Source: Synechococcus sp. PROS-U-1
GTDB lineage: Bacteria; Cyanobacteriota; Cyanobacteriia; PCC-6307; Cyanobiaceae
NCBI RefSeq assembly: GCF_014279755.1
Contig: NZ_CP047951.1
Span: forward strand, 1,860,001-1,924,000
DNA length: 64,000 nt
Direction of reading: 5' to 3'
Shown: in pieces, positions 8,637 to 17,560 of the stretch
Position numbering within the stretch: the stretch's first letter is position 1
Layout: every line of letters starts with the position of its first letter
Position numbers and translations under genes: made by a program
The notes under the pieces: generated by a model
Told to the model about the DNA's origin: nothing
Database searches by the model: none
The model's input: the letters and a program-made list of their open reading frames with translations, nothing else

Positions 8637-9041
8637 TCAGAGTTCGTTTTCGGCCAGCTGTAGGGCTTCAGCCTCCTGACCGGGGCCCAGAGCACAGCTG
8701 TCGTCCAGCAGGCGCTGCAGGCGTGGACTCACAGCCACCACGAGAGGGTTCACCAGCACGCCCCGGCTGATGCCCAACTCTTCAAGCGTGTTGGCTAGGG
8801 CTTGGTCGGCCTGGCTGCGCTGAAGACGTCCCTTCTCCACGAGGCAGTCGCTGCTGGCCTTGGCCATTGCGGCGTAACCCCGAATCCTGCGGGCCAACAC
8901 CACCACAGCGACCCGCCGTTGAACCTCGGGAGCTAGCGGTGCATCCTCAGCGACAACAGCCGATGCTGATGCCAGAGGCAGCCCCAGCAGCAGTGCAGCA
9001 AGGGTGCGTTGAAAGCCCATCAGCATCTCTGGAAAACCCAC
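8637..9041 (-). CDS. Small secreted protein of unknown function
   Basis: The 134-residue product begins with a typical signal peptide (LAALLLGLPLASASA-VVAED) and has a mature part of about 105 residues rich in Ala, Leu and Arg with two cysteines, which could form a disulfide in the periplasm. I do not recognise the family. GTG at 9041 is the longest start; ATG six or eight codons further in (9026 or 9020) is as likely and leaves a normal signal peptide. It follows mtnD on the same strand with no gap when the GTG is used. Confidence 0.6.
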   Translation of the reverse strand: MGFPEMLMGFQRTLAALLLGLPLASASAVVAEDAPLAPEVQRRVAVVVLARRIRGYAAMAKASSDCLVEKGRLQRSQADQALANTLEELGISRGVLVNPLVVAVSPRLQRLLDDSCALGPGQEAEALQLAENEL

Positions 9042-9602
9042 TCAGTCAAGCCTGGGAAAACGCTGGGCGATGCTGCTGCCGGTGTACTGAGCCACCCATC
9101 CCTCAGGGTTATTGAACCAACGGACTGCACAGAACCGAGGGCGCTGGCCCATGTCAAACCAGTGACGGGTCCCTGCTGGAACGCGAATCAGGTCGCCCCT
9201 TTCACACAGCATGCTGAGCACCTCGGAACCGATGTGCAAGACAAACAAGCCGCACCCTTCCACAAAAAAGCGCACCTCGTCTTCAGCGTGGGTGTGCTCC
9301 TCCAGGAACTTCTGGCGAAGCGTCTCGCGATCGGGGTGATCCGGGGTCATCCGAATCGCATCGACCGTGGCGTAGCCGCCATCGCGCTGAACTCGGTCAA
9401 TAGCTTCCGAATAAACCTCGAGGATGGCGGCCGCTTCAGCGCCCTCAGGGAGGTGCCGATGGGCGGGCCATTGCTCAAAACCGATTCCACGACGACTGAG
9501 CTCCGCCTGAATCACAGCTGAATCACAGCTCTCCAGCTCGGGAACAAGTCCATCCGTTAGCTCTGATGTGGTTTCGTCTGGAAAGATGCTGAGACGACTC
9601 AT
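9042..9602 (-). CDS. mtnD: Acireductone dioxygenase (methionine salvage)
   Basis: The 186-residue cupin has all four metal ligands of the ARD family: His103, His105 and Glu109 in EEHTHAEDEVRFFV, and His147 in GTRHWFD. ARD oxidises the acireductone of the methylthioadenosine salvage route to the keto acid precursor of methionine (Fe form) or to a CO-releasing off-pathway product (Ni form). No other salvage gene is nearby. It is divergent from cobI with 68 bp between. The coding sequence holds an exact 11-bp tandem duplication at 9509-9530 that does not break the frame. Confidence 0.93.
   Translation of the reverse strand: MSRLSIFPDETTSELTDGLVPELESCDSAVIQAELSRRGIGFEQWPAHRHLPEGAEAAAILEVYSEAIDRVQRDGGYATVDAIRMTPDHPDRETLRQKFLEEHTHAEDEVRFFVEGCGLFVLHIGSEVLSMLCERGDLIRVPAGTRHWFDMGQRPRFCAVRWFNNPEGWVAQYTGSSIAQRFPRLD
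9509..9530. repeat. 11-bp tandem duplication inside mtnD
   Basis: GAATCACAGCT occurs twice back to back at 9509-9519 and 9520-9530. The unit is not a multiple of three, yet conserved sequence on both sides of it is in one frame, so it is not a recent frameshifting duplication. Confidence 0.8.
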
Positions 9603-9670
9603 CGTCTGGACCCCGGGCGCATCGACTGCTGACCATCATCGATCCCACCTCGACTGGGGGTCTCACGCTG

Positions 9671-10381
9671 GTGGGAGTCGGCCCTGGCGATCCATCTCTA
9701 CTGACTCTGGCCGCCGTTGAGGCCATCCGCCGCGCGCAGGTGGTGGCGTATCCGGTCGGACGCCCAGGGGGCGACAGCATGGCCGCCCGAATCGCCGCCT
9801 CCTGGATCCGCAGCGACCATCAGCGCCTGCCGCTGTTGTTCCCCATGGTGGACGCCGCCGAACCACGTCGTGCCGCCTGGGGATCGGCGGCGCAACAACT
9901 TCAAAACGCAATCCGTTCCGGCCAGCAGGTGGCGCTGCTCTGCGAGGGAGATGCATCTCTGTTTGCGAGCTGCAGCTACGTGCTGCTGGCCATTCGCCAA
10001 GAGTGGCCCGACTGTCCCATCACCGTCATCCCGGGAATCACCTCATGCTCCGCTGCAGCTGCTGCCGGCCTCTGGCCCCTTGCCCTCCAACAGGATCAAC
10101 TGCTGGTGCGCCCCTGCCCCGACACCTCTGAGGAATTGGAGCTGGTTCTGAACACCGCCGCCACCACAGGTCAAGTGCTCGCCCTGTTGAAGCTGGGGCG
10201 ACGCTGGAGTTGGGTGCAACCCCTGCTGAAGCAACGCAGCCTGCTGAAGCAAGCGCTGTTTGCCGAGCGGGTCGGTTGGCCTGAACAACGCATCTGTCCA
10301 GCGGATGCAGTTGATGCCGAACCGCGCCCCTACTTCTCACTACTGCTCATTCGTCAGGGATGGCCTGAGGTGTTGCCCTAA
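9671..10381 (+). CDS. cobI: Precorrin-2 C20-methyltransferase
   Basis: A SAM-dependent methyltransferase of the cobalamin (B12) pathway that adds the C-20 methyl group to precorrin-2. It has the tetrapyrrole methylase signature VGVGPGDPSLLTL at its N-terminus and the second glycine-rich region CEGDASLFASCSYV (about residues 92-105), then PGITSCSAAAA (about 120-130). GTG at 9671 is the only ordinary start codon, but it cuts the first beta strand: the family motif reads LTLVGVGPGDP and LTL is encoded just upstream of it. The open frame begins at 9593 and has only CTG codons (9626, 9629) as possible earlier starts. The stop overlaps the convergent proC stop by three bases. Confidence 0.88.
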   Translation: MGVGPGDPSLLTLAAVEAIRRAQVVAYPVGRPGGDSMAARIAASWIRSDHQRLPLLFPMVDAAEPRRAAWGSAAQQLQNAIRSGQQVALLCEGDASLFASCSYVLLAIRQEWPDCPITVIPGITSCSAAAAAGLWPLALQQDQLLVRPCPDTSEELELVLNTAATTGQVLALLKLGRRWSWVQPLLKQRSLLKQALFAERVGWPEQRICPADAVDAEPRPYFSLLLIRQGWPEVLP

Positions 10382-11190
10382 GCCAGCTCCCGACTTCGTT
10401 CGGCAGCCGCGATGACGGCTTCGATTAAGGCGGAGCGCAGACCGATGCGTTCCAAGGCACGGACGCCGGCGATCGTGGTTCCCGCCGGCGAGGTGACCAT
10501 GTCCTTGAGCTGGGCAGGGTGCAGATCACGACGGTCCAGCAACTCAGCCGTTCCAGCCAGGGTTCGGTGGCTCAGACGCAACGCCAGATCCCTGGGAAGA
10601 CCGGCAGCCACCGCACCGTCAGCCATGGCTTCCGCCACCAAAGCCACAAAGGCAGGACCAGAGGAGGTCAAGGCCAAAAAGGGATCAAGCTTGGCCTCAG
10701 CCAGTTCGAGCACTTCTCCCACATCAGCGAACAGCTGCAGCACCTGGTCCCGTTGCTCTTGAGCGATCCCTTCACCCCAGGCCAGACCCGTCAGACCGGC
10801 TCCCACCAGAGCGGGTGTATTCGGCACCGCCCTCACACAACGGTGGCCAGGAAACAGATGTTGCAAGCGAGCCAAAGACACTCCCGCCAACACAGAGATC
10901 AGCAATGGCTGACCCGTGACGGGTGGAGCTGCTGCTGCAACGGAATCCAGTTGCTGCGGCTTAACCGCAAGCAACTGGACCGGTGCGGTCCAAACCTTGG
11001 GAGCTGAAGGATCGTCGGCAGCCACCAATCCGACACCAGCCGGCAACGCCGAACGGCGTTGCTCCAGGGAGCCGCTCCCCCCAACAACGGCCAGCAGCTG
11101 ATGAGCTGGAATCCGACCACTCTCAAGCAGAGGAAGCACAAGGGCCTGAGCCATGCGGCCCAGGCCGATCACACCGAAAGCGGGCTGCAC
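10378..11190 (-). CDS. proC: Pyrroline-5-carboxylate reductase
   Basis: ProC performs the last step of proline synthesis, NAD(P)H reduction of pyrroline-5-carboxylate. The Rossmann motif FGVIGLGRMAQAL starts at the very N-terminus, AVKPQQ and RAVPNTPALVGAG mark the cofactor and substrate regions, and the C-terminal dimerisation part contains TSSGPAFV and DMVTSPAGTTIAG, a ProC signature. GTG at 11190, eight bases after the sepF stop, gives a protein starting close to the Rossmann fold; a TTG at 11220 would overlap sepF. It is the last gene of the der-ecfT-pipX-pipY-sepF-proC run and ends against cobI. Confidence 0.93.
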   Translation of the reverse strand: MQPAFGVIGLGRMAQALVLPLLESGRIPAHQLLAVVGGSGSLEQRRSALPAGVGLVAADDPSAPKVWTAPVQLLAVKPQQLDSVAAAAPPVTGQPLLISVLAGVSLARLQHLFPGHRCVRAVPNTPALVGAGLTGLAWGEGIAQEQRDQVLQLFADVGEVLELAEAKLDPFLALTSSGPAFVALVAEAMADGAVAAGLPRDLALRLSHRTLAGTAELLDRRDLHPAQLKDMVTSPAGTTIAGVRALERIGLRSALIEAVIAAAERSRELA

Positions 11191-11198
11191 AGGAAAAT

Positions 11199-11765
11199 TC
11201 AGAGAGCAGCGGCTCCCCAAGCGGGCGACGGGGCGCTGGAGGCTTCCCCAGCATCGGCAACATCGGCTTCACGGCTCACCACTGTTGGAGCTGAGGTCTC
11301 GTCCTGACCCGTGTTGGTGACGGTGACGCAACTTGGGGCGAACAGGAAAATACTCTCGCCAACGCGCTCTTGATGCCCATCAATCGCGAAGGTGCCGCCG
11401 GCCACGAAGTCGACAGCACGCTGCGCCTGATCAGGCTCCATCATCGTGAGATTGAGGATGACCGTCTTGCGCTCGCGCAGAGCCTGAATCGCCCGAGGCA
11501 TTTCGTCGAAGCTGCGGGGCTCCATCACATTCACTTCCGCCGCCGCGGTGCTGATGCCAGGCATTCCGATCACATTGGATCCAGGAAGGTCACTGCCTAG
11601 ATCAAAGGGGTTGGTGTCACCAATGGTTGCCAAGGCACCGCCATCAGCCTGCATGGCGCGCTGGTCTTGGTCATCTTGCTCGTCGTCATAGGCGAAATCA
11701 TCCAATTCGCCATCGAGGTAGTCGTCGCCAGCGACGACAGCACGGAGACGGGAGATCAGCGACAC
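11199..11765 (-). CDS. sepF: Cell division protein SepF
   Basis: The 188-residue protein has the SepF plan: a short N-terminal amphipathic membrane anchor ([13 protein letters not shown]), a long acidic, variable linker (about residues 14-80) and a C-terminal core with [20 protein letters not shown] and [13 protein letters not shown]. SepF (cyanobacterial Cdv2) bundles FtsZ and ties the Z ring to the membrane. GTG at 11765 has AGAGGA eight bases upstream. It follows pipY by 75 bp and is followed closely by proC, the order common in cyanobacteria. Confidence 0.93.
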   Translation of the reverse strand: MSLISRLRAVVAGDDYLDGELDDFAYDDEQDDQDQRAMQADGGALATIGDTNPFDLGSDLPGSNVIGMPGISTAAAEVNVMEPRSFDEMPRAIQALRERKTVILNLTMMEPDQAQRAVDFVAGGTFAIDGHQERVGESIFLFAPSCVTVTNTGQDETSAPTVVSREADVADAGEASSAPSPAWGAAAL

Positions 11766-11840
11766 CTTGGGATTCCTCTAGGTCTGAACGTGGTTCGAAA
11801 ACCATGTCCCTGGATACCGTTTTCACTGCTGCGGGGCAAG

Positions 11841-12503
11841 TCAATTCGCCGAGTCTGTTGACAGCAATCTCGGGCCGAAGAGTGCGGAGCCGATTCTGAG
11901 CCAGGTGCTGCCCGCATCTGCAGCCTCTTTCCAGTCGGTGCTCATCCCCATCGAGCACTCCACCAACTTGAGCCGATCCGCCAGGGCACGGCACTCGGCA
12001 AACAACTCCCTGCGCTGCATGGAGCCCATTTCGAGTGGAGCCATGGTCATCAGACCCGAAATCTGCAAGCCAGGCAACGCTTGAAGATCCGACCAGATGG
12101 CGCAGAGTTCATCGGCAGACAGCCCCCCCTTGCTGGGATCTGCTCGGAGTTTCACCTGTAGCAGCACGTCGGGCCGCCGCGCCTCCTCCAACGCGATGCG
12201 CGACACCCGTTCGGCCAGCAACAAGGAATCCACAGAGTGAATGACATCAAAGGCCTTCACCACCGGCCGCACTTTGTTGCTCTGCAGGCGCCCGATGAAA
12301 TGCCAATGCAAGTGCAGATCGATCAGCTCCTTTTGTTTGGGCAGAGCCTCCTGAACGCGGCTTTCCCCGAAATCACACTGACCAAGCTCGGCAACGCAAC
12401 GCACAGCCGATGCAGGATGACCCTTGCTAACGGCAAGAAGCCTGGCGGAGGGAGGACGATCGATATGGAGCGCCTGCCAACGCGCAGCGAGTGAATCTGT
12501 CAA
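11841..12503 (-). CDS. pipY: YggS-family PLP homeostasis protein PipY
   Basis: A single-domain PLP-binding TIM barrel. The PLP lysine is in RLLAVSKGHPA near the N-terminus, followed by CDFGESRVQEA, WHFIGRLQSNK, SGLMTMAP and STWLRIGSALFG, all family landmarks. YggS proteins buffer pyridoxal phosphate; in cyanobacteria PipY is co-transcribed with PipX and linked to nitrogen control. I chose TTG at 12503, four bases after the pipX stop, because it gives 220 residues and the family's usual distance to the PLP lysine. An ATG at 12563 would overlap pipX by 56 bases. Confidence 0.9.
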   Translation of the reverse strand: MTDSLAARWQALHIDRPPSARLLAVSKGHPASAVRCVAELGQCDFGESRVQEALPKQKELIDLHLHWHFIGRLQSNKVRPVVKAFDVIHSVDSLLLAERVSRIALEEARRPDVLLQVKLRADPSKGGLSADELCAIWSDLQALPGLQISGLMTMAPLEMGSMQRRELFAECRALADRLKLVECSMGMSTDWKEAADAGSTWLRIGSALFGPRLLSTDSAN

Positions 12504-12507
12504 GAGT

Positions 12508-12774
12508 TCAAATGAACGTCTGATCGAACAGCTGAGTCCAGGAGGCCAGCTCCTGCGATCCATCCCGCCGGCAACGGCTCAGATGGACCTCGGCGTGGTG
12601 CCGCGCGTCGCCGTAGGGGATCACTTCGAACTGGGCACCGCGGGGCTGCAGGGTGACCAGGAAGAACATTCTCTGGGCATACAACGTGGCGTAAACGTCA
12701 CGACCCTCGCCTGCCGGAGCCACTCGATAGAGCATCCCGAAGGTGGGGTGATTGAGATATCGCTCGGACGCCAT
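12508..12774 (-). CDS. pipX: NtcA co-activator / PII-interacting protein PipX
   Basis: This 88-residue protein begins ASERYLNHPTFGMLYRVAP, the hallmark of PipX, with its Tudor-like N-terminal fold (residues 1-55) and two C-terminal helices. PipX stabilises 2-oxoglutarate-bound NtcA to activate nitrogen-assimilation genes and is sequestered by PII (GlnB) when nitrogen is plentiful. It lies between the EcfT-like gene (24 bp upstream) and pipY (TTG start four bases downstream). Confidence 0.92.
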   Translation of the reverse strand: MASERYLNHPTFGMLYRVAPAGEGRDVYATLYAQRMFFLVTLQPRGAQFEVIPYGDARHHAEVHLSRCRRDGSQELASWTQLFDQTFI

Positions 12775-12798
12775 GCCGTGATCAGCCGTGATCAGAGG

Positions 12799-13707
12799 TC
12801 ATAGGGCACCGTACTGACCCCGGAGCCCGATCACCAACACAAGAATGGCAATTGCCAGGCCATTGAGCAGTGGTGCAGGACGATCGGGAGCCATGCGGAA
12901 GTATGAAGGGCCAAGAATCTGACCACCACGGGCCACCAGGGCATCCGCTCCCTGCTCAGCTCTCAGAAGGATGTTGGCCAGCAGCCGCTCACCAACGGCC
13001 AGCACCAGTCCGAAGCCGGCCTTGAATCCCAGCTGGCGCAGATTGACGGCACGACTGGCGAGAGATCGCAGGAGATTCTGGAGTTCTTCCTGAACGAGCG
13101 GCAGGAAACGAAGCGCGAGCAACAGCTGAAACCCCAGTCGCTCCACAGGACACCCCAGCCACTTCAACGGAGCCAGACACCAACTGAGGGCCCAGACCAA
13201 ATCCTCCGGGGGGGTTGTGATCAACATCAGATTGACACTGTGGATCACGGTGAAGATCAAGGTCGACGTCCGCAGCCCCAGCACCGCAGAGGCCCGATCC
13301 ACCACCAGAGGCCCCAGCTTCAGACCACCCAACTGCAAGGGGCCTAGGCGCAGCAGATCCCAGGAAGGCCCCTCCGTTGCGAGCCCCGAAAGCTCGGCCG
13401 GATTGCGGAGGGGGAAGGCCGCAGGGGGATCAACAGCCGGCAACAGCATCGACAACAGACCTACCGCAACCGCCAACGCCGTGAGCAGAAGGACAGACCG
13501 CCACCACAGCGATCGGGCCAGGCCACTGCAAAGGGTGATCACCACCAACGCCATCACCAGCGCCACACGCCACAGGGGACCCGCCAAAACGGGGGTGAGT
13601 AAAAAAACAAGGGACCAGGCCAGCTTCAGACGAGGGTCCAACCGCCTGAGCCAACCACTGGAGCCATCGACGTATTGGCCCATGGGGACCTGGCGCAACC
13701 AGTCCAT
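12799..13707 (-). CDS. Energy-coupling factor transmembrane protein (EcfT/CbiQ family)
   Basis: The 302-residue membrane protein has about six hydrophobic helices and the T-component pattern: LDPRLKLAWSLVFLL near the N-terminus and, near the C-terminus, two coupling-helix motifs with Ala-Arg-Gly features (SLASRAVN and ALVARGGQ). T-components connect the paired ATPases of ECF transporters with vitamin- or metal-binding S-components. No ATPase or S-component gene is in the window, so the substrate is open. It is three bases downstream of der and upstream of pipX, an arrangement conserved in cyanobacteria. Confidence 0.82.
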   Translation of the reverse strand: MDWLRQVPMGQYVDGSSGWLRRLDPRLKLAWSLVFLLTPVLAGPLWRVALVMALVVITLCSGLARSLWWRSVLLLTALAVAVGLLSMLLPAVDPPAAFPLRNPAELSGLATEGPSWDLLRLGPLQLGGLKLGPLVVDRASAVLGLRTSTLIFTVIHSVNLMLITTPPEDLVWALSWCLAPLKWLGCPVERLGFQLLLALRFLPLVQEELQNLLRSLASRAVNLRQLGFKAGFGLVLAVGERLLANILLRAEQGADALVARGGQILGPSYFRMAPDRPAPLLNGLAIAILVLVIGLRGQYGAL

Positions 13708-13710
13708 GGA

Positions 13711-15099
13711 TCAGCCTTTACGACTCTGTTGTCGGGCCAAATCGCGTTCAGCATCGCGCTGTTGCTTACCGCGCCAGAAGAGGCGCAAGGGGCTTCCATC
13801 GAAGCCCAGGCCCTCGCGGATCTGGCGCTCGACATAGCGCCGGTAGGTCTCTCCAAACAATTTGGGGTCGTTAACGAACAGGGTGAAGCTGGGGGGGCGG
13901 CTGGCCACCTGCGTGCCGTAATACAACTTGCCCTGACGCCCTCCACGGGTAGTAGGTGGACTGCGCCAGCTAAGGGCTTCCTTCAGCACCTCATTCACAA
14001 CGGAGGTGCTAACGCGGCGCCGGTGCTGTTCGACCGCCAAAGCGGCCAGAGCAAAGATGCTGTCCACCCGTTGGCCGGTGAGGGCCGATGTGAACAGCAT
14101 CGGAGCCCAATCAAGGAAATAGAGCTTGGAGCGCAGCTCCTTTTCCATCGCCGTCATGGTGTGGCTGTCCTTCTCCACGGCATCCCATTTGTTGACAACC
14201 ACCACACAGGCTCGTCCGTCTTCCTCAATGCGGCCAGCCAGGCGCTGATCCTGCTCGGTCACGCCATCCAGGGCATCGATCACGAGCACACAGACATCGC
14301 TGCGTTCGATCGCCTTGAAACTTCGGTTGATCCCGAAAAACTCCGGCCCGTAATTCACACTGCGCCGACGACGAATGCCCGCAGTGTCCACCAGACGCCA
14401 GGGACGATTCTCACGAATGATGCTGGTATCAATCGTGTCGCGCGTGGTGCCGCGAATCGGGCTAACAATCGCCCGCTGCTCACCGCAGATGGCATTTAAA
14501 AGACTGGATTTTCCGACATTCGGCCGTCCGATGATGGCCATCTGAATCGGTTCCTCTTCCTCACCTTCCTGATCCTTGGGTGGGAGAAAGGTGAGCACCT
14601 GATCCAAAAGCTCACCGGTGCCGGCCCCATGGATGGCCGAGATCGGATGGGGTTCACCCAGCCCGAGACTCCAAAATTCGCCGGCCATGGCCAAACCCTG
14701 TTCCGGAGACTCGCACTTGTTCACCGCCAGAAGCGAGGGACAGCGATGACTGCGCAGAAATTCAGCAATGGATTCGTCAGCTGCCGTCAGCCCCTGCTGA
14801 CCATCCACGATCACCAGCGCAACACTGGCTTCTTCGAGCGCAAGAGCCGCTTGCTCCCGGATCTCCGGCAGGAATTCACTGTCGTCATCGAACACCAGGC
14901 CACCGGTGTCAACGACCTTGAATTCCCGATCGCCCCAATACCCGTCTTGGTAGGTGCGATCACGTGTCACACCGGGCTCATCGTGAACGATGGCTTCTCG
15001 GCTGCGACACAACCGGTTCACAAGGGTCGACTTACCGACATTGGGGCGTCCGATAATTGCGACGACGGGACGCGCCAAGGGTCTGTTCAGGCCAATCAT
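13711..15099 (-). CDS. der: Ribosome-associated GTPase Der (EngA)
   Basis: Der has two GTPase domains in tandem and a C-terminal KH-like domain and acts in 50S subunit assembly. In this 462-residue protein the first P-loop is [12 protein letters not shown] at about residues 17-28, with DTGG and a G4 motif NKCE (Glu in place of the usual Asp). The second is [12 protein letters not shown] at about 190-201, with [11 protein letters not shown] and NKWD. The KH-like region occupies about residues 355-440. The ATG at 15099 starts the minus-strand block and is only 27 bp from the divergent cellulose-synthase-like gene. Confidence 0.95.
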   Translation of the reverse strand: MIGLNRPLARPVVAIIGRPNVGKSTLVNRLCRSREAIVHDEPGVTRDRTYQDGYWGDREFKVVDTGGLVFDDDSEFLPEIREQAALALEEASVALVIVDGQQGLTAADESIAEFLRSHRCPSLLAVNKCESPEQGLAMAGEFWSLGLGEPHPISAIHGAGTGELLDQVLTFLPPKDQEGEEEEPIQMAIIGRPNVGKSSLLNAICGEQRAIVSPIRGTTRDTIDTSIIRENRPWRLVDTAGIRRRRSVNYGPEFFGINRSFKAIERSDVCVLVIDALDGVTEQDQRLAGRIEEDGRACVVVVNKWDAVEKDSHTMTAMEKELRSKLYFLDWAPMLFTSALTGQRVDSIFALAALAVEQHRRRVSTSVVNEVLKEALSWRSPPTTRGGRQGKLYYGTQVASRPPSFTLFVNDPKLFGETYRRYVERQIREGLGFDGSPLRLFWRGKQQRDAERDLARQQSRKG

Positions 15100-15126
15100 T
15101 CACCCTACAGAGATGCCTTGACGTCC

Positions 15127-17130
15127 ATGAGCCTGCTGCTTTTGTTGTGGCCTCTGCTGCTGACGCGGCGCCCTGAACAAGCATCACCGATCTGGGCCCG
15201 GCGCAGCCTGATCCTGCTGGTCACCCTGCTGACAGTCCGCTACCTGCACTGGCGCTGCACCGCCAGTCTCAACCTCGACACAAGCCTGTCCGCACTGATG
15301 AGCCTGGTCCTGCTCCTGGCGGAAGGCTGGTTGCTGCTGACGGGCCTCGTACCGCTCTGGCTGGCATGGCGGGTGTACCCCGACCGACGCGAGCAAGCTC
15401 TGCAGCAACGGCACGATTGGCTGGCCAGCCCCTGGCGCCCCGCCGTGGACATCCTCGTTCCCACCTACGGCGAACCGACCGCAGTGCTGGAACGCAGCCT
15501 CAAAGCGTGCCGCCGCCAGACCTACCCCAACACCACCGTTTGGGTGCTGGACGACAGCGGAAGGGCACAGGTGAAGCAGCTTGCCCGTTCCCTGGGATGC
15601 CGCTACAGGCACCGACCGGAACGGGCAAACGCGAAAGCAGGCAATCTGAATGACGGCCTGCGCATCAGCGACGGAGAACTGGTCGCCGTCTTCGACGCTG
15701 ACTTCATCCCCCAGGCGCAGTTCCTTGAAACCACGATCGGCCTGCTCATGGATCCTGAAGTCGGACTGGTGCAGACCCCCCAGCACTGCATCAATGCCGA
15801 TCCAGTGATGCGCAACCTGGCGATGGAACGCTGGCTGCTGCCCGATGAAGAGAGCTTTTATCGCTGGATCGAACCGGTGCGCGATGGCTGGGGTGCCGTG
15901 GTCTGCGCAGGCACCTCATTTCTGGTGCGACGTCAGGCCCTCGAATCGGTTGGAGGTTTTGCGAACAAGGCCCTGTCGGAAGACTTCGTCACCGGTATCG
16001 CCCTGCGGGAACAAGGATGGCGCCTGATCTACCTGCAGCAGAAACTCAGCGCCGGACTGGCCGCCGAACGCATGCTGGATTTCGTGCGCCAGCGCCAGCG
16101 TTGGGCCCGTGGGACCCTGCAGAGCCTGCAGCTGCCCCACGGGCCACTGCGGGCCCGCAATCTCAGCTGGGGCGTACGCCTGGCCTATTTGGAAGGAGTG
16201 ATCCATTGGATCAACAACCTGCCCAGGCTCCTGCTGATGCTGATGCCCCTGAGCATCGGCCTGTTGGGGATCGTGCCGATCAACATCTCCTCAACAGCTC
16301 TGGTTGAGCTGCTCCTGCCGCTGTGGGGAACCGTGCTGCTCAGCATCGGATGGCTGAACCGGGGCAGCCGAGCCGCTCTGCTCAGTGAACTCACCGGCTG
16401 GGTTATGACGGTGCCTCTGGTAAGCACGCTCCTACTGCGGCCCAAAGGATTTCGCGTCACCCCAAAGCACCAGCCGCAATTCCAGGGAGGTTGGGCATGG
16501 TCCCTGGCTCTGCCCCTGCTGATCTTGGTTGGCCTCAATGCGGCCAACCTGGTGGGAATCCTCCGCGAGTGGGGCAACCCCGACCGCCTGAGTTCGGAGG
16601 GCTGGGGTCTGGGTCTCATTTGGGGCGGGCTCAACCTGCTGGGCACCCTGGTTGCCCTGCGCGCCTGCTGGGATCCTCCGCAGGAGGATCCAACACCTTG
16701 GTTTGCCGTGCAGACAACGGGATCCATCAGCCATGGGGGAACTAAAACGATGAGCTGCCGGATCTCAGCAATCAGCGAAAACGGCGCTGAACTGGAGCTG
16801 CAACCAGGCCCAGAATTTTTATCGTGGGACCACACATCACTGCGCTGGGACGGACAACCGACGCATCTCCGGATTCGGCCGATGGCACGGCAGGGATCCA
16901 GAATCTGCGTCGCCTGGCAAGACCCATCCCCCGCTGAGCGGGAGGCGCTTGAGCATTGGCTTTATCAACGCCAGGACTGCTGGGTCGATCGCCAAGCGCC
17001 GCCGGAATGGCGCGCCCTGCTGGCGCTTCTGAAGCGCACGCTGCTGGGACATCCACCTCCGGCACCGCTGCAGCGCAGCCTGGTGCCGATCGCCAGCGGA
17101 ACCGGAATTCTTTCCGGGCGAGACAAATGA
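15127..17130 (+). CDS. Cellulose-synthase-like GT2 membrane glycosyltransferase with degenerate PilZ-like tail
   Basis: A 667-residue processive-type glycosyltransferase. After three or so N-terminal helices the GT2 domain starts at VDILVPTYGEPTAVLERSL; catalytic features are DDS (about residue 141), the DxD in FDADF (about 190), SED (about 284) in the TED position, and QRQRW (about 321) as the QxxRW motif. More membrane helices follow, then a soluble C-terminal region of about 140 residues placed where BcsA has PilZ. The c-di-GMP motifs are not clear there: no RxxxR is seen and DxSxxG is degraded to ISENGAEL. Likely product is a beta-linked glucan or similar surface polymer. No bcsB, bcsC or cellulase gene lies next to it. 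ATG at 15127 is used because the longer open frame is antisense to der. Confidence 0.85.
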   Translation: MSLLLLLWPLLLTRRPEQASPIWARRSLILLVTLLTVRYLHWRCTASLNLDTSLSALMSLVLLLAEGWLLLTGLVPLWLAWRVYPDRREQALQQRHDWLASPWRPAVDILVPTYGEPTAVLERSLKACRRQTYPNTTVWVLDDSGRAQVKQLARSLGCRYRHRPERANAKAGNLNDGLRISDGELVAVFDADFIPQAQFLETTIGLLMDPEVGLVQTPQHCINADPVMRNLAMERWLLPDEESFYRWIEPVRDGWGAVVCAGTSFLVRRQALESVGGFANKALSEDFVTGIALREQGWRLIYLQQKLSAGLAAERMLDFVRQRQRWARGTLQSLQLPHGPLRARNLSWGVRLAYLEGVIHWINNLPRLLLMLMPLSIGLLGIVPINISSTALVELLLPLWGTVLLSIGWLNRGSRAALLSELTGWVMTVPLVSTLLLRPKGFRVTPKHQPQFQGGWAWSLALPLLILVGLNAANLVGILREWGNPDRLSSEGWGLGLIWGGLNLLGTLVALRACWDPPQEDPTPWFAVQTTGSISHGGTKTMSCRISAISENGAELELQPGPEFLSWDHTSLRWDGQPTHLRIRPMARQGSRICVAWQDPSPAEREALEHWLYQRQDCWVDRQAPPEWRALLALLKRTLLGHPPPAPLQRSLVPIASGTGILSGRDK

Positions 17131-17175
17131 GTCTCAACTGAGACAGCTAGTGCGAGTGCAGTGTGTTCCCTCGCC

Positions 17176-17559
17176 ATGCTCGAGCTCGTCGCCAGCCTTG
17201 TGGTCGATCTCTCCGACCAGCGCCTGACGGTTTACAACAGCCAACAGGAAGTGGTCCGCGTGATTCCTGTCAGCACCGGCAAAGCATCAACGCCCACACC
17301 GATTTTCGACAGCAAAGTCTTTACGAAGTACCGCTCCACCACGATGTACGGACGCACCTACACCGTTCCAGGCGTGCCTTACACGATGTGCGTGAGTGCC
17401 AACGAAGCCATCTGCCTCCACGCAGCACCCTGGCAGGAGAGTGCCGGGCAACCCTTCGGTGTCCCCCGCAGCCATGGTTGCGTGCGCATGCCGATGACCC
17501 ACGCCCGCTGGTTGTTCCACAACACCCCGAAGGGCACGCCGATCACCATTCAGGCCTGA
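17176..17559 (+). CDS. L,D-transpeptidase (YkuD domain), minimal
   Basis: A small protein made almost entirely of a YkuD domain: VVDLSDQRLTVYNSQQEVV at the start, PVSTGK, the catalytic region CLHAAPWQ and finally SHGCVRM with the nucleophilic cysteine and conserved Arg. L,D-transpeptidases form 3-3 peptidoglycan cross-links or attach proteins to the wall, which needs a periplasmic location. No standard signal peptide is visible with either ATG at 17176 or GTG at 17161. Export may use a different route or the start may be mis-set, but the upstream frame offers no hydrophobic leader. Confidence 0.83.
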   Translation: MLELVASLVVDLSDQRLTVYNSQQEVVRVIPVSTGKASTPTPIFDSKVFTKYRSTTMYGRTYTVPGVPYTMCVSANEAICLHAAPWQESAGQPFGVPRSHGCVRMPMTHARWLFHNTPKGTPITIQA

Positions 17560-17560
17560 G

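Noticed and set aside
9509-9530. 11-bp tandem repeat in mtnD as evidence of a frameshift
   Set aside because: Both flanks match the ARD family in the same frame, so the gene is intact.
14629-15126. N-terminal extension of the cellulose-synthase-like protein
   Set aside because: The added residues are the antisense of der; the ATG at 15127 begins directly at the first membrane helix.
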